From: Candidatus Peribacteraceae bacterium
GTDB taxonomy: Bacteria > Patescibacteriota > Gracilibacteria > Peribacterales > Peribacteraceae
Direction: 5' to 3'
NCBI GenBank assembly: GCA_028717505.1
Contig: JAQUNQ010000017.1
Location: forward strand, 1 to 15,176
Length of the DNA stretch: 15,176 bases
Position 1 is the first letter of the stretch, and the number at the start of each line of letters is the position of its first letter. The position numbers were made by a program, and so were the translations under genes. Positions 5,435-12,083 of this stretch are shown here, piece by piece. The notes beneath the pieces are model-generated. The model was not told where the DNA came from. It made no database searches and saw nothing but the letters and a program-made list of their open reading frames with translations.

Positions 5435-7804
5435 TCATTTTTTCCCCCATCTCCGCCACTTCTTTCCCGGCCCCGCCGCACGCTTCTTCGCAAGGAGCTC
5501 CGCCGCATCCTCGAGCGTGATGGACTCCGGCGTGAACTTCTTCGGGAGCGAGGCATTCGTCTTCCCGTCCGTGACGTATGGCCCGTAGCGGCCGGTCTTC
5601 ACGAGGATGGTCCCACCGGTGTTCGGATCCTTGCCGAGCGTCGAGAGCGGCTCCGCTGCGCGCTGACGGTTCTCCTTTGCTTCCGTCATCAGCTTCAAAG
5701 CATCGTTGAGTTCGATCGCGGACGGATCGGCGTCCTTCGGGAGGCTCGCCGTCGTCTCGCTCCACTTGATGTACGGCCCGAAGCGCCCAAGGTAGACCTC
5801 CACCGGCATGCCATCCTTCTCACCGAGATCCCGTGGGAACGCGAGGAGCTTGAGTGCCTGTTCGAGCGTGATGTCCTCCTTCGAGAGGGTCTTCGGAATG
5901 GAGGCGCTCCGCAACTTCTCCCTCTTTTCCTTCTTCCCCTTCTTACTTTCAGACGCCCCATCATTCCTCCCGAGCTGTACGTAGGGCCCGAAGCGTCCGG
6001 TGCGCGCGAGGACGACGAGGCCCGTCCGGGGATCTGTCCCGAGTTCACGCTCCTTGAGGACATCGTCTTTCTTGATCTCGATGCTCTTCGCGGCCACGAG
6101 CTTGCTGAAGGGACCGAAGAATCCTTTCAGGAAAACCACGTGCTTCATTTTTTTCTCCGCGATGTCATCGAGCGACTGCTCCATCTTCGCCGTGAATGCG
6201 AGATCCACGATATCGCCGAAGTGCTCCGTGAGGAGATCCGTGACCGTGAAGGCGACTTCCTCGGGCGCGAGCTGCAGCCCCTCCTTCTTGATGTAGCCGC
6301 GCTGCTGGATGGTGGAGATGGTCGGCGCATAGGTGCTCGGACGCCCGATGCCCTCCTCCTCGAGCTTCTTCACGAGGCTCGCTTCCGTGTAGCGTGGCGG
6401 GGGCTTGGTGAAGTGCTGTTCGGGCCTCTGCTCCTGGCAGGTGAGCGCCTCGCCCTGCGCGAGCGGCGGGAGGAGGCCCTTGCCCTCCTCTTCCTCCTCT
6501 TCCCCGCGCGAGCGATCCGGCTCGTCGTGTCCTTCAGAGTACACGCGCAGGTAACCATCGAAAGTGACGGTCTGCCCCGTGGCGCGGAAGGTATAACGTG
6601 CCGCCGTGATGTCGGCCGCCACGCGCTTGAGCTCCGCCACGGCCATCTGCGACGCCATGGTACGGTTCCAGATGAGGGTGTAGAGCTTGAGCTGTTGCTG
6701 ATCGAGAACGCCCTTGAGGGACTCCGGAGTATGGGCCATCTCCGTCGGACGGATGGCCTCGTGCGCCTCCTGCGCGGACTTGCTCTTCGTCTTGTAACGC
6801 CGTGGTTCGCTCAGGATGTACTCGCGTCCGAAGTGTTTGCCGATGACCTCACGCGCATCGGCGAGCGCCTTCTCACTCAGGATCACGGAGTCCGTGCGCA
6901 TGTACGTGATGAGACCCACCTGCCCCTCGCCCTTCCCCAGATCCACACCCTCATAGAGCTGCTGCGCCACGACCATCGTCTGCTTCACGGAGAAGCCGAG
7001 CTTGCGACCCGCCTCCTGCTGGAGCGTGGAAGTCGTGAACGGCGGGGGCGGCGTCTTGCGGAGTTCCTTCTCCTCCACGTTCGCGACGACGAACGGCGCG
7101 CTTTTCGTTTCCGCCACGACCTGCTCCGCCTCCGTCCCCGACGCGGGGACAAATTTCTTGCCGTCTCTCTGCTTTAAGTCCGCGGAGAATCCCTGTTTCT
7201 TCCCTGTGAGGAGATCAGCGGTGATGGTCCAGTATTCCTGCGCCTTGAACGCGCGGATCTCGCGCTCACGGTCCACGATGATGCGCACGGCGACGGACTG
7301 CACGCGCCCCGCCGAAAGTCCGCGGTACACTTTCTTCCAGAGGAACGGCGAGAGGGTGTATCCCACGAGGCGATCGAGCACGCGGCGCGCCTGCTGCGCA
7401 TCCACGAGGTGTTCATCGATCATGCGGGGATGTTCGACTGCCTCGTCGATGGCGGTCTTCGTGATCTCATGGAAGACGATGCGCTTCACCTCCTGATCGT
7501 GCTTGCGCTTGAGCACCTGCGTGAGGTGCCAGCCGATCGCCTCCCCCTCGCGGTCCTCGTCTGTAGCGATCCAGAGCGCATCCGCATGGTCGAGCTCTTT
7601 CTGCAGCCGTTTCACCACCGCCTGCTTCTCCTTTGGGATCACGTACGAGGGCTCGAAGTCCCCCTCCGTGTCCACGGCAATCCGTCCACTCGGGAGATCA
7701 CGCACATGTCCCATGCTCGCTTCCACGGAAAAATCCTTCCCGAGGAAGCGCTTGATGGTCTTGGCCTTCGTGGGACTCTCGACAATGACGAGGTGAGAGG
7801 GCAC
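5435..7804 (-). CDS. topA: DNA topoisomerase I (type IA)
   Basis: A 789-residue enzyme that relaxes negative supercoils by cutting one strand. The N-terminal TOPRIM domain starts LVIVESPTKAKTI with E9, and the acidic triad continues in TDEDREGEA (D82, D84, E86). RGLSAGRVQSVAVR at about 161-174 and GLITYMRTDS with catalytic Y301 identify the type IA core. The C-terminus has no CxxC zinc ribbons. Instead three short repeats with the core GRFGPYV / GRFGPYI / GRYGPYV follow, the zinc-less C-terminal repeat type seen in several phyla. A run of acidic residues (SRGEEEEEEG) forms an insertion before the central part. The GTG start fits the family N-terminus exactly; no Shine-Dalgarno precedes it. 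Length is normal. It probably has its own transcript, with tRNA-Trp downstream on the same strand and HU divergent. Confidence 0.97.
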   Translation of the reverse strand: MPSHLVIVESPTKAKTIKRFLGKDFSVEASMGHVRDLPSGRIAVDTEGDFEPSYVIPKEKQAVVKRLQKELDHADALWIATDEDREGEAIGWHLTQVLKRKHDQEVKRIVFHEITKTAIDEAVEHPRMIDEHLVDAQQARRVLDRLVGYTLSPFLWKKVYRGLSAGRVQSVAVRIIVDREREIRAFKAQEYWTITADLLTGKKQGFSADLKQRDGKKFVPASGTEAEQVVAETKSAPFVVANVEEKELRKTPPPPFTTSTLQQEAGRKLGFSVKQTMVVAQQLYEGVDLGKGEGQVGLITYMRTDSVILSEKALADAREVIGKHFGREYILSEPRRYKTKSKSAQEAHEAIRPTEMAHTPESLKGVLDQQQLKLYTLIWNRTMASQMAVAELKRVAADITAARYTFRATGQTVTFDGYLRVYSEGHDEPDRSRGEEEEEEGKGLLPPLAQGEALTCQEQRPEQHFTKPPPRYTEASLVKKLEEEGIGRPSTYAPTISTIQQRGYIKKEGLQLAPEEVAFTVTDLLTEHFGDIVDLAFTAKMEQSLDDIAEKKMKHVVFLKGFFGPFSKLVAAKSIEIKKDDVLKERELGTDPRTGLVVLARTGRFGPYVQLGRNDGASESKKGKKEKREKLRSASIPKTLSKEDITLEQALKLLAFPRDLGEKDGMPVEVYLGRFGPYIKWSETTASLPKDADPSAIELNDALKLMTEAKENRQRAAEPLSTLGKDPNTGGTILVKTGRYGPYVTDGKTNASLPKKFTPESITLEDAAELLAKKRAAGPGKKWRRWGKK

Positions 7805-8127
7805 AGGGAAAAAACTGAAGAATGAATCTCAGGGAAGGAGCCTAGTGACCGTCTGCAGATGTGTCAAAGGAGAAGCTCGCTTCGATGGGACGCGATTTCC
7901 TGCGTGCCACAGGAAGAGTGACGCGTTGCTTTTCCATAGAGAATATTGCGCTGTATTCAGCGAAAAACTCGCATTCTGACTACCTTTCGTATTCACGGTT
8001 TTTGGCTTCGGCGAGCCACTTGGTTCATTTAAAGCCAAGAAACCGATTCCCGGTGTCAATTTTTGGCTTGCCTGAGCCCTTCCGCCTCGTACACTTGGGG
8101 CGATTTATTTCTTTCCCCTCCCCGCGT
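7805..8127. other. 323-bp divergent intergenic region between topA and HU
   Basis: No convincing gene. It contains a small hairpin CGCTG-tatt-CAGCG (7949-7962) and two similar units, TTTTTGGCT-n6-AGCC, at 7999-8017 and 8060-8078, with a further TTGGCTT in inverted orientation around 8032-8038. The second unit overlaps the candidate -35 of HU. The frame of HU stays open leftward to 7861, but that extension has no family similarity I recognise. I could not define a topA promoter. Confidence 0.5.
8068..8095 (+). promoter_or_regulatory. Candidate promoter of the HU gene
   Basis: TTGCCT (8068-8073), 16-bp spacer, TACACT (8090-8095); both boxes match consensus at 4/6. Transcription would start near 8102, leaving a leader of about 26 nt that is pyrimidine-rich and lacks a Shine-Dalgarno. 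Confidence 0.35.
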
Positions 8128-8403
8128 ATGTCCAAGCAGGACCTCATCAACGCGATCGCGGATGCTGCCGGCGTCACCAAGCGCGCTGCCGCCTCTGCGC
8201 TCGATTCCCTCATCACGCTCATCACGAAGGAGCTGAAGAGGGGCAACTCCGTGACGATCACGGGCTTCGGGACCTTCAAGGTCTCCAAGCGCGCCGCCCG
8301 CCAGGGTGTGAACCCTCGCAATCCGACGCAGCGCATTTCCATCCCCGCCATGAAGGTGCCGTCCTTCAAGGCCGGGAAGACCCTCAAGGACGCTGTCCGC
8401 TAA
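8128..8403 (+). CDS. hup: HU family DNA-binding protein
   Basis: A 91-residue histone-like protein, the usual HU length. It starts MSKQDLINAIADAAG, has the dimer-core GFGTFKV and the DNA-clamping arm with RQGVNPRNPTQRISIPA, and ends VPSFKAGKTLKDAVR, all standard HU features. HU dimers bend and compact DNA non-specifically. The open frame continues upstream to 7861, but the ATG at 8128 gives the exact family N-terminus. It is monocistronic: own candidate promoter upstream and an intrinsic terminator 26 nt after the stop. IHF cannot be wholly excluded from sequence alone, but a single short gene of this kind is normally HU. Confidence 0.95.
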   Translation: MSKQDLINAIADAAGVTKRAAASALDSLITLITKELKRGNSVTITGFGTFKVSKRAARQGVNPRNPTQRISIPAMKVPSFKAGKTLKDAVR

Positions 8404-8428
8404 ATCCGTATTTTTCTAACGGGAAGAG

Positions 8429-8452
8429 AGCCTCCGTAAGGGGGCTTTCTTT
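8429..8452 (+). terminator. Intrinsic terminator of HU
   Basis: The stem AGCCTCC (8429-8435) / GGGGGCT (8440-8446) with loop GTAA (one G-U pair) is followed by TTCTTT. Confidence 0.8.
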
Positions 8453-8468
8453 GTAGAGAAAAATAATC

Positions 8469-8515
8469 GCGGCGAAGCGCTGGGTGGCTGCGCCGGGACC
8501 CAGCGCTGGAGCCGC
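8469..8515. repeat. Nested hairpin with CTGCG apex
   Basis: GCGGC / GCCGC outer arms enclose a perfect 10-bp inverted repeat AGCGCTGGGT (8476-8485) / ACCCAGCGCT (8498-8507), whose loop starts with GGC-TGC-GCC. The GGCTGCGCC apex is the same as in the hairpins next to tRNA-Trp. No T-run follows, so it is not an obvious terminator. Confidence 0.8.
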
Positions 8516-8539
8516 ACCTCTTTAAGGGAAAGATGGGTT

Positions 8540-8572
8540 CGTGGGAGGAAAACCGAAGGTTGTCCTCCCACG
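8540..8572. repeat. Inverted repeat upstream of khpB
   Basis: CGTGGGAGGA (8540-8549) and TCCTCCCACG (8563-8572) are perfect 10-bp arms, with an inner AACC-gaa-GGTT stem. No U-run follows on the plus strand. The right arm overlaps the possible -35 of khpB. Confidence 0.8.
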
Positions 8573-8589
8573 CCTCCCTCCGCTATCCT
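8560..8589 (+). promoter_or_regulatory. Candidate promoter of khpB
   Basis: TTGTCC (8560-8565), 18-bp spacer, TATCCT (8584-8589), ending 10 nt before the ATG at 8600. Both boxes match at 4/6. The predicted leader is about 4 nt. Confidence 0.35.
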
Positions 8590-8599
8590 CCACTCCCGC

Positions 8600-9157
8600 A
8601 TGGACGCAGATGGCATCAAGGACATCCTCGGCAACCTCCTTACCCTCCTCAATCTCCCTTTCGACGGCATCACCGTCTCCAAGGATGAGACAGAGGGATT
8701 CACGCGCGTGGATATCGCCTCCAGCTCCGCGAGCCGCATCATCGGTTGGCACGGCGAAACTTTGAACTCCATCCAGCACATCCTGAAATCCATCATCCGC
8801 ACGAAGGAGCAACTCGAGAAGAGTCCGTTCCTCGTCCTCGATGTGGACGGCTACCGCCGCGTGCAGGAGGACAAGGTGCGCCGCATGGCGGAGCAGAAGG
8901 CCGACTTCGTCCGCCGCACGGGCACGCGCGTGGCGCTCGTCCCGATGAGCCCCTACTTCCGCCGCATCGTGCATCTCCACGTGGCGAACACCCCCGCGCT
9001 GAGCGACCTCACGACGGAGAGCACGGGGGAGGGCGATTACCGGCAGGTGGTCCTCCGACTCAAGAGCAAAAAGGGCCCCGCCGTGGGCGAGGAGCTCTCT
9101 CCGGTGATGGCGGAGCCCGCGCCGGGCGACGAGGGATTTGAGAATTTGGACGTTTAG
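8600..9157 (+). CDS. khpB: KhpB/Jag-type KH-R3H RNA-binding protein
   Basis: A 185-residue protein. A KH domain (about residues 35-78) has the GxxG loop G49-W50-H51-G52 in RIIGWHGETLNSIQHIL. An R3H domain follows (about 82-153): DVDGYRR, then R121-xxx-H125 in FRRIVHLHV, and the TESTGEGDYRQVVLR ending typical of Jag/KhpB. The family binds RNA, often with KhpA, and affects cell division and envelope growth in Firmicutes. The Jag N-terminal domain found in many members is absent. The last 30 residues are acidic and low-complexity. The usual neighbours (yidC, rnpA, rpmH) are not here, so the gene appears to stand alone between HU and a convergent dnaJ. No Shine-Dalgarno precedes the ATG. Confidence 0.92.
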   Translation: MDADGIKDILGNLLTLLNLPFDGITVSKDETEGFTRVDIASSSASRIIGWHGETLNSIQHILKSIIRTKEQLEKSPFLVLDVDGYRRVQEDKVRRMAEQKADFVRRTGTRVALVPMSPYFRRIVHLHVANTPALSDLTTESTGEGDYRQVVLRLKSKKGPAVGEELSPVMAEPAPGDEGFENLDV

Positions 9158-9164
9158 CAGCTTT

Positions 9165-9207
9165 GAGTCTTGAGCTCTGATCTGTGAATACGAAGTGCTC
9201 AAAACTC
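9165..9207. terminator. Possible bidirectional hairpin between khpB and dnaJ
   Basis: GAGTCTTGAGC (9165-9175) pairs with GCTCAAAACTC (9197-9207), 10 of 11 positions, in the 69-bp gap between convergent genes. A further AGCTCAAAAC lies at 9218-9227. The loop is 21 nt and the T-runs are short, so termination is uncertain; it may be a degenerate TTTTGAGC-type repeat. Confidence 0.3.
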
Positions 9208-9226
9208 ATGTCTCATAGCTCAAAAC

Positions 9227-10318
9227 CTACTCACGCAATTTCTTCCACTCCTCGAGGAGCTTTTGCTCCGCACGCGAGAGTTTCGCGGGTACCTCCACCT
9301 TCACGTGCACGTAGTGATCGCCGAGGCGGCTGGAGTGGAGAAGGGGCATGCCATTTCCCTTGATGCGCAGGACCTGATCCGGCTGTGTCCCCGCGGGGAT
9401 TTTCAAAGTCACCTCCCCGTGCACGGTGGCGACGGGAATCTCCGTCCCGAGGATGGCATCGATCACGGAAATCGTGACGATCGCATGCACATCATCTCCG
9501 TCACGCTCGAAGCGGCGGTCGGGACGCACATGGATCAGGATGTAGAGATCACCGGCTGCCGTCCCCCGCTCTCCGGCATCCCCCTCGCCTGTGAGCTTCA
9601 GCGTCTGACCATCGCGGATACCCGCGGGGATGCTCACGGTGACCGCCTCGCGGTGACGGACACGCCCCGTGCCTCCGCAGGGCTTGCAGACGCGCTCGGG
9701 CATCTTGCCGGACCCGCCGCAAGTCGGGCAGACGAAGCTCTGGCGGATGGCGCCGAAAAAGGATTGTGCCGTCTTTGTCACCTGCCCCGTCCCCCCGCAC
9801 TCCCGACACGTCACGATACTCGCGCCTTTCTCCGCCCCCGTGCCGTCACATTCCGTACAACGGCGCTGCCGCTCAAGAGTCAATGATTTCTTCACGCCCA
9901 TGACGACCTCTGCCATCTCCACCTCCATCTCCACTTCGAGATCCCGGCCGCGCCCGCTGCCACGCTTCCGCCCGCCACCCACGCTTCCGCCGAAAAACGT
10001 CTCGAAGAGATCGCCGAAGCCGCTGAAGTCCCCCCCCTGGAACGCGGAGAAATCGAAGCCGCCGAAGGGCCCGTTGCCGGCACCGCCACTTCCCGTCGCA
10101 CCGAACTGGTCATACATCTGGCGCTTCTTCGGATCGTTGAGAATTTCATACGCCTGATTCACCTCCTTGAAGCGCTGCTCCGCATCCTTGTCCCCCTTGT
10201 GCCTGTCGGGATGGAGCTCTTTACTGAGCTTCCGGTACGCACGCTTGATGTCCTCCTGCGAGGCATTGCGTTCCACGCCGAGCACCTGATAAGGGTCGAG
10301 CGGCATCGCGGAAAGCAT
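9227..10318 (-). CDS. dnaJ: Chaperone DnaJ (Hsp40, type I)
   Basis: A 363-residue co-chaperone that stimulates DnaK ATPase and binds unfolded proteins. The J domain has HPD at 36-38 (LHPDRH) and a full PYQVLGVERNAS start. A Gly/Phe-rich stretch follows. The four zinc-binding motifs are all intact: CTECDGTG, CRECGGTG, CPTCGGSG and CKPCGGTG. The beta-sandwich C-terminal domains are complete. The start is uncertain. The frame extends to a GTG at 10390 and an ATG at 10369, but DnaJ proteins normally begin just before the J domain. I chose the ATG at 10318, which has GGGAGG 11 nt upstream; the ATG at 10306 also fits. dnaK and grpE are not adjacent. A TATTAT box on this strand (10425-10430) overlaps the divergent promoter of the next gene and may drive it. 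Confidence 0.95.
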   Translation of the reverse strand: MLSAMPLDPYQVLGVERNASQEDIKRAYRKLSKELHPDRHKGDKDAEQRFKEVNQAYEILNDPKKRQMYDQFGATGSGGAGNGPFGGFDFSAFQGGDFSGFGDLFETFFGGSVGGGRKRGSGRGRDLEVEMEVEMAEVVMGVKKSLTLERQRRCTECDGTGAEKGASIVTCRECGGTGQVTKTAQSFFGAIRQSFVCPTCGGSGKMPERVCKPCGGTGRVRHREAVTVSIPAGIRDGQTLKLTGEGDAGERGTAAGDLYILIHVRPDRRFERDGDDVHAIVTISVIDAILGTEIPVATVHGEVTLKIPAGTQPDQVLRIKGNGMPLLHSSRLGDHYVHVKVEVPAKLSRAEQKLLEEWKKLRE

Positions 10319-10420
10319 CGCGAAGGTGCCCTCCCGAATCAAGGGACTTCCCTTCTCTTCCTTTGCCATTTTCTTGCAGTTTCCTCGCACGCGCAGGGGA
10401 TGGCCCCGAAAGGAAAGTCA

Positions 10421-10429
10421 TGGTATAAT
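10421..10429 (+). promoter_or_regulatory. Perfect extended -10 promoter of the calcium-loop protein gene
   Basis: TGGTATAAT is a perfect extended -10 (TGn + TATAAT), ending 10 nt before the ATG at 10440. No good -35 is present, as expected for extended -10 promoters. The leader would be about 4 nt. The box is nearly palindromic (TATAATA / TATTATA), so the opposite strand also carries a -10-like TATTAT toward dnaJ. Confidence 0.65.
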
Positions 10430-10439
10430 ACTCAGAAAG

Positions 10440-11480
10440 ATGCTGAACACACACACCTCCCTCCGCTTGCTCAAGTGGACCACTGTGTCGCTGGGCGCCC
10501 TGTGCCTCGTCATCGTCGGGTACGCATTCATGGGATACGCCCCCCCCTCCACCCTCCTCGAGGGACGTCTGCTCCCGAAGGAGACAATGCAGGAGAACCG
10601 GTGGCAGGTCATCACGGAGCAGGAGGTGCTGAGTGGTGCGACGATCGCACCGGACATCAATGTCCTCTTTAAACTGCCTGAAGGGATGGAACAGATCACG
10701 CGCGAAGTGCTCCTGGGTATGCGCGGCAGGACTGTGCGCTACTGGGGCTACTGCCTGCCGAATGAGTACGAGCCCTCGGTGGAATTCGGTGACCGGCTCC
10801 CCGGAAAGGTTTTCCTCTCCGAGGCGGAGCGCGAATACCGGACACAGCAGCAGATCGCACGGCTCCATGACCGCTTCTCACCCTTCAAGGAATACACCGA
10901 GAGCGATCTGAATGAGGTGCTTCCGGACACGTATATCCGCCACGAGCTTGATCTCTTCGAATCTGAGACGACCTGCTACATCATGGCGGAGGCGCCGCTC
11001 CCCATCGGCCTCGATGAAGATGGGGACGAAGCGAACACCCAGGTGGAAAACGAGTACGGAACGGACCAGACGAACCCGGATACCGACGAGGACGGGGTGA
11101 GTGATGGGCGGGAGATTTTCTTCCTCCACACCAACCCGGAGTTGCGTGACACCGACGGCGACGGGCTCATCGACGGCATCGAGGATGCGAACCACAACGG
11201 ACGGGTGGGCGCGGACGAGACCGATCCGAACAAGTGGGATACTGACCGCGACGGCCTGCCCGACGGGTACATGAAGATGGGCAAGTGCGAGCTCATCGAG
11301 AAGAACAGCACTGCCTGCAGCGAGGGGCGCCGATCCATCATGCGCGGGGAGGACAAGAACCTGAACGGCATGGTGGACGAGAATGAGAGTGATCCGCGCA
11401 AGTGGAGTACGGCCGGCGACGGCATCTCCGATTGGCAGAAGTACGAGCTCTGCATCTTCAACGGAGGCACGGATTGCTAA
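10440..11480 (+). CDS. Membrane-anchored protein with calcium-binding DxDxDG loops (TSP3/EF-hand-like)
   Basis: A 346-residue protein. A single transmembrane segment (about residues 12-32) near the N-terminus and no clear cleavage site suggest an outward-facing anchored protein. Residues about 40-190 form a domain I do not recognise, with two cysteines and many charged residues. From about 195 on there are about five aspartate-rich loops of the type DTDEDGVSDGRE and DTDGDGLIDGIED, as in thrombospondin type 3 repeats and bacterial surface proteins; by family they bind calcium. The last loop reads STAGDGISDW and has lost the first Asp. Four cysteines lie in the C-terminal 70 residues. The start at 10440 is supported by the promoter just upstream; the frame stays open further left (to 10326) over the dnaJ start. 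The promoter of the following gene overlaps the stop codon. Function is unknown; a surface structural or adhesive role is a guess. Confidence 0.85.
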   Translation: MLNTHTSLRLLKWTTVSLGALCLVIVGYAFMGYAPPSTLLEGRLLPKETMQENRWQVITEQEVLSGATIAPDINVLFKLPEGMEQITREVLLGMRGRTVRYWGYCLPNEYEPSVEFGDRLPGKVFLSEAEREYRTQQQIARLHDRFSPFKEYTESDLNEVLPDTYIRHELDLFESETTCYIMAEAPLPIGLDEDGDEANTQVENEYGTDQTNPDTDEDGVSDGREIFFLHTNPELRDTDGDGLIDGIEDANHNGRVGADETDPNKWDTDRDGLPDGYMKMGKCELIEKNSTACSEGRRSIMRGEDKNLNGMVDENESDPRKWSTAGDGISDWQKYELCIFNGGTDC

Positions 11481-11502
11481 AAACCTTAATTTTCTCTATA
11501 AT
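11474..11502 (+). promoter_or_regulatory. Strong promoter with leaderless start for the LAPTG protein gene
   Basis: TTGCTA (11474-11479), exactly 17-bp spacer, perfect TATAAT (11497-11502). The ATG begins at 11509, seven bases after the box, the normal position of the transcription start itself. The mRNA is therefore predicted to begin at or next to the A of AUG. The -35 overlaps the TAA of the preceding gene. Confidence 0.75.
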
Positions 11503-11508
11503 GGTACG

Positions 11509-12045
11509 ATGATCCAAAGACACTTCCTCCCCGGCTCCCTCCTCGTACTGGCGGGATTCCTGTGTGCTCCCACCGCCTCCGCGTACTTCACGCCCGAGGA
11601 GGTGCTGCTCAATCAGGATTTCTTCATCCCGCCCGCGGCGCGGGACTCCCTGGATCGCGTGGCACGCCAGCAGGCGGAGAGTGAAGCACGACGCGAACGG
11701 GAGCAGCAGCAGAATTACGATGATAATCATCCAGCCGCCGAAGAGGAGACGCAGAGCTCCTCTAGTGTGGCTGCGGAACAGCCGACCGTCGTGGACCCTC
11801 TGAGCGCGATCACTTATCCGGAACTCAAGAACACGTTGAAGCTCCTGCAGCGCATCGAGCGCAACCAGCAACACGCACTCTACGCCGAGCGCTTCCCCGA
11901 GAACATCGCCGGCACCCTCCACGCCGGTGCCCCGGGCCTCGCCCCAACGGGCGCGGGGGGCATGCTGAGCGCCGTCGTCATGATCGGATCGGTCCTGTGG
12001 ACGCTTTCGAGGGCAAAGAGAGCGGCGAAAAATACTCGCGGATAA
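11509..12045 (+). CDS. Small secreted protein with LAPTG-type C-terminal sorting-like signal
   Basis: A 178-residue protein. An N-terminal signal peptide (MIQRHFLPGSLLVLAGFLCAPTASA) has a probable cleavage site after ASA at residue 25. The mature part is hydrophilic, with a charged coil-prone stretch (about 45-70, rich in Arg, Glu and Gln) and a short SSSS patch. The C-terminus has LAPTG at 144-148, a hydrophobic segment (about 152-167) and a basic tail RAKRAAK. This three-part order is that of a sortase substrate; LAxTG is the variant used by class E sortases. No sortase gene is in the window, so simple C-terminal membrane anchoring is the alternative. I do not recognise the mature domain. 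The start is decided by the promoter and signal peptide; the open frame reaches back to 11383 within the previous gene. It may be functionally linked to the neighbouring anchored calcium-loop protein. Confidence 0.82.
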   Translation: MIQRHFLPGSLLVLAGFLCAPTASAYFTPEEVLLNQDFFIPPAARDSLDRVARQQAESEARREREQQQNYDDNHPAAEEETQSSSSVAAEQPTVVDPLSAITYPELKNTLKLLQRIERNQQHALYAERFPENIAGTLHAGAPGLAPTGAGGMLSAVVMIGSVLWTLSRAKRAAKNTRG

Positions 12046-12068
12046 GACCGTCCGCCCTTGCCATCTTC

Positions 12069-12077
12069 TGGTAGCGT
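12069..12077 (+). promoter_or_regulatory. Possible extended -10 for recJ
   Basis: TGGTAGCGT (TGn followed by TAnnnT) ends 6 nt before the GTG at 12084, the same spacing as at 11497-11509. The hexamer itself is only 3/6, so this rests mainly on position. Confidence 0.3.
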
Positions 12078-12083
12078 AGGGGT

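Noticed and set aside
5414..7177. 587-codon plus-strand open frame antisense to topA
   Set aside because: It mirrors topA codon bias (Arg/Leu/Glu-rich translation), has no recognisable motif, and topA on the other strand is complete with all catalytic residues.
7829..8059. 76-codon minus-strand frame between topA and HU
   Set aside because: No family resemblance, no start signal, and it overlaps the HU promoter region; composition is that of noncoding DNA.
7861..8127. N-terminal extension of HU
   Set aside because: HU proteins begin at the MSKQDL-type start; the extension has no family similarity and contains the candidate promoter.
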